Shown: positions 62,061-64,000 of the stretch, piece by piece
How positions within the stretch are numbered: the stretch's first letter is position 1
Layout of the letters: every line of letters begins with the position of its first letter
Assembly: GCA_903851195.1 (NCBI GenBank)
Contig: CAINNJ010000001.1
Location: 86,106 to 150,105 of the forward strand
Direction: 5' to 3'
Source of the DNA: an uncultured Acidobacteriia bacterium
GTDB lineage: Bacteria > Acidobacteriota > Terriglobia > Bryobacterales > Bryobacteraceae
Length of the DNA: 64,000 nt
The notes under the pieces: model-generated
The model's database searches: none
What the model was told of the DNA's origin: nothing
What the model saw: the letters and a program-made list of their open reading frames with translations, nothing else
Program-made: the position numbers and the translations under genes

Positions 62061-62316
62061 CTGGCCGGAACGCTGGATCTGGAGGGGTTCAGACGGCGGG
62101 CGGCACGGGGGCGAGATGCCGACTTCGCACTCCATGTGGTCTTTACGCTGGCATTGCCGCCGCTGGCGACGAGCGACTCCGAATGTCGCGTGTTCCACGT
62201 TCGGTCCTGCAAACGCCGAGACCTGCTGAGCCGAAACACAAAGTTCTCTGTATCGGCTATTATGCGAATTTACTCGCGATTCAGAAGATCGGGCGGTGAG
62301 GAGGTGGATAGGACGT

Positions 62317-63170
62317 ATGCCCACAAAGGCCCGCCGGGAAGACTTGTTCATCAGATTGTTTGTTTCTGCGTACGAGGAAGACTCATGGGCGGACGCGGAT
62401 TTGTGCTGGCTCGATCAGAAGGTAGATGGAGCGGTGGAACTGCTTGCAACGCGAAAGTTGGATGGACGCACTCTCGCGATCGAGCACGCGTTGCTCGAGC
62501 CGTTTGTCGGCGACAAAGGTGATTTCGCTCAATTTGAGCAAGTGTTTCCCAGCATAAAAGATGATCCTTGGCTGATCCCGCCCGAGCGTTAGACGAGAAT
62601 ATTTATTCCAGTCGGAACACTGAATGGTCTGAGGCCGCCGGCACGAAAAGCGAGACTGGAGGCCTTACGGCGTGGCTGCGGGCCAATCTTCGATCTCTGC
62701 CAGACGGCGAGTCCCGCCAATGCTGCCCAGTTCCCGACATACCGGGTGATCCGGCATGTGAAATCACGCTTACGATCAAGGTTTCGCCGCTGGGAAACGG
62801 CGCTCCCGGCACGCTTGAGACTGGAAGACAGCAGATGAACACCGATTTCGGCGTGGTCATGGAGAAAGCGCTCAATAAGAAAGTGCCGAAGCTGGTCGCG
62901 ACCCCGGCGGATCAACGGATTCTGATCTTCGAGCGCGAACATTTCAACTTCTTTCCCGAGCAAATTCTCGATGAGATCGAGAAGCAGCGCCCCACGTTTC
63001 CCGACCTCGAAAAGGTTGATGAAATCTGGATACTGGAAACCGTGTTTTACCGGCCAGGCGCGCATATTCAGTTCGATCTCTACAAAGGCAAGGAGGTCAT
63101 TGCGAGCCTGCGGTTTCAGGGCGAAACGCTTACGGGCAGGTCCAAAGACGGGATGCCGGCGTTGTTCTAA
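62317..63170 (+). pseudogene. Broken hypothetical gene: in-frame TAG plus frameshift
   Basis: The first part (ATG 62317, to TAG at 62590-62592) ends DDPWLIPPER. Reading through the stop gives TRIFIPVGTLNG, which I expect from this family, where a Trp would sit at the stop. The matching continuation, WLRANLRSLPDGESRQCC and onward to VDEIWILETVFYRPGAHIQF, is in the next frame, open from 62568 to 63170. So a TGG-to-TAG change and a frameshift between about 62640 and 62680 seem to split one gene. The family is recalled from hypothetical proteins, not searched. The 200-residue second part could still be made from TTG 62568. Confidence 0.6.
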
Positions 63171-63219
63171 TCAAGGGGCCGCGTCGCCGCACTCGGACCG
63201 TGATCGTCGTTGAAGGATT

Positions 63220-63886
63220 CTAGGCGCTTTGCGCAACCATTTCCAAAGTGACGAGACAGTTATAACGCGGGAAAAACACGCAATATCGGCCATTCACTAT
63301 CTGGAGTTGTACCTCGATTTCCTCTTCCCCATGGTAACCGGCTTCTGTTAGAGCGGGCATCAACGGTGAGGGATCGTCTGTGAGAGCGGCCTGCAACAGC
63401 CGCACGTACTCTGCCCATCGGTCCGCGTTCCTCACCGAATCAAACTTGGTTCCAGCAACACTGACCGGTCCGCCAATCGAGCCATAGACTGTGCCATCCT
63501 GAACCATCACCGCGGCTTGGCTGCCGACCCGTCTGATTCTGCCTCGTTGAGCGGCGTTTAACGGTTCACCCGCGATGCCCTCCAAACGGTATCGCCTGAT
63601 CGCCTCAGGCCAGTATCGGTGCAGGCTTTCGATCTTGATGCTGGTATACATTGATGGCGCGAAAGACAGCGTCGTCCACCAACGCCAAAACCAGGGGTCC
63701 GCTCCGCTCGATGTAACTCGGATTTCCATGGTCCGGAGCGATGCCGAGGTGGAAATGATGCACGCCCCATTCGTTCAGAAGCCCGTCATTGTTCACGAGG
63801 GAACTGTGAAGCTTGCTCATGTGCGGCGCGAGGTCTTCGCCCTTGCGGATTTTATTCTGTAAAGTGGACCCCTGTGTCAAGACCAA
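63220..63886 (-). pseudogene. Broken hypothetical gene: frameshift near 63650
   Basis: On the minus strand, the frame from 63886 encodes LLNEWGVHHFHLGIAP and DDAVFRAINVYQH, then quickly stops. One base out of step, the frame ending at 63220 gives SIKIESLHRYWPEAIRRYRL onwards to the stop. Together they read as one protein of about 220 residues with a single shift, probably a small deletion around 63640-63665. The start (TTG 63886) is uncertain. Function unknown. It converges on the other broken gene, with about 50 bases between. Confidence 0.6.
63859..63883. mobile_element. Possible insertion-sequence end remnant
   Basis: AAAGTGGACCCCTGTGTCAA (from about 63860) looks like the terminal inverted repeat found on some IS3-type elements in soil bacteria. 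No transposase frame follows before the window ends at 64000, and no matching second end is visible. The call rests on resemblance only; it fits the nearby broken genes. Confidence 0.25.
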
Positions 63887-64000
63887 TTTGGTTCGGCAAT
63901 AAGCTAACGCTCAACGGGTCGGGTTTTGAGTTTTGGGCGGCGCCAGCTTCGGAACCGCCCGTTGCCATTCCGGCACCCGCCGCGGCGCTCAGGTCGCATC

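Overview
The window is high-GC and densely coded on both strands. It looks like a chromosomal segment of an Acidobacteriota species, most likely of the Solibacter/Bryobacter group. The clues are a PadR regulator paired with a large duplicated MacB/FtsX-type orphan permease (a hallmark family of that phylum), two Oar-like TonB receptors with carboxypeptidase-regulatory N-termini, a PEP-CTERM protein, hopanoid-modification genes, a fused TrpE-TrpG and a TTG/GTG-rich set of overlapping starts. The assignment is from family content only. No rRNA, complete tRNA, CRISPR array or complete mobile element was found.

Layout. 1-5.3 kb: the end of a PEP-CTERM protein with its terminator, a methyltransferase, and a tightly overlapped minus-strand operon of flavin oxidase, fatty acid desaturase and glycosyltransferase. 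5.8-12.3 kb: small ribbon-helix-helix protein, aldo/keto reductase, TonB receptor with an overlapping small gene, and a GH36 alpha-galactosidase. 12.3-19.5 kb: sulfotransferase, proline dehydrogenase, a secreted heptaheme cytochrome c fused to TPRs, a desaturase / histidine kinase / response regulator operon, and a secreted phosphoesterase. 19.5-24.9 kb: second TonB receptor and a lone flagellin with a sigma-28-like promoter.

24.9-39.9 kb is the main feature: a four-gene multidomain lipid/polyketide synthase related to omega-3 polyunsaturated fatty acid (Pfa) synthases. The order is enoyl reductase (PfaD-like), KS-AT-4xACP-KR (PfaA-like), KS-CLF-AT-DH-DH (PfaC-like) and a stand-alone acyltransferase (PfaB-like). 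It has everything for iterative chain building except a phosphopantetheinyl transferase, which is not in the window. Just downstream lie the PadR/permease pair and a separate 1-acylglycerol-3-phosphate acyltransferase, an activity that in soil myxobacterial Pfa systems is, from memory, fused to the synthase. The product is unknown.

43-49.7 kb: a fused anthranilate synthase, then a hopanoid head-group operon: HpnJ radical SAM enzyme, two half-size EamA/DMT membrane proteins and HpnI glycosyltransferase. With two desaturases, the Pfa-like synthase and the acyltransferase, the window is rich in membrane-lipid genes. 49.4-61 kb is mainly housekeeping and salvage: YtxJ, lactonase, glutathione peroxidase, a secreted adenosine deaminase plus purine nucleoside permease, a FadN-like beta-oxidation enzyme, ECF sigma factor, OmpH/Skp-like chaperone, citrate synthase and PdxA. 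61-64 kb is lower in quality: a SEC-C protein with a G-rich upstream tract, two genes that appear broken by frameshift or stop, and a sequence resembling an insertion-sequence end.
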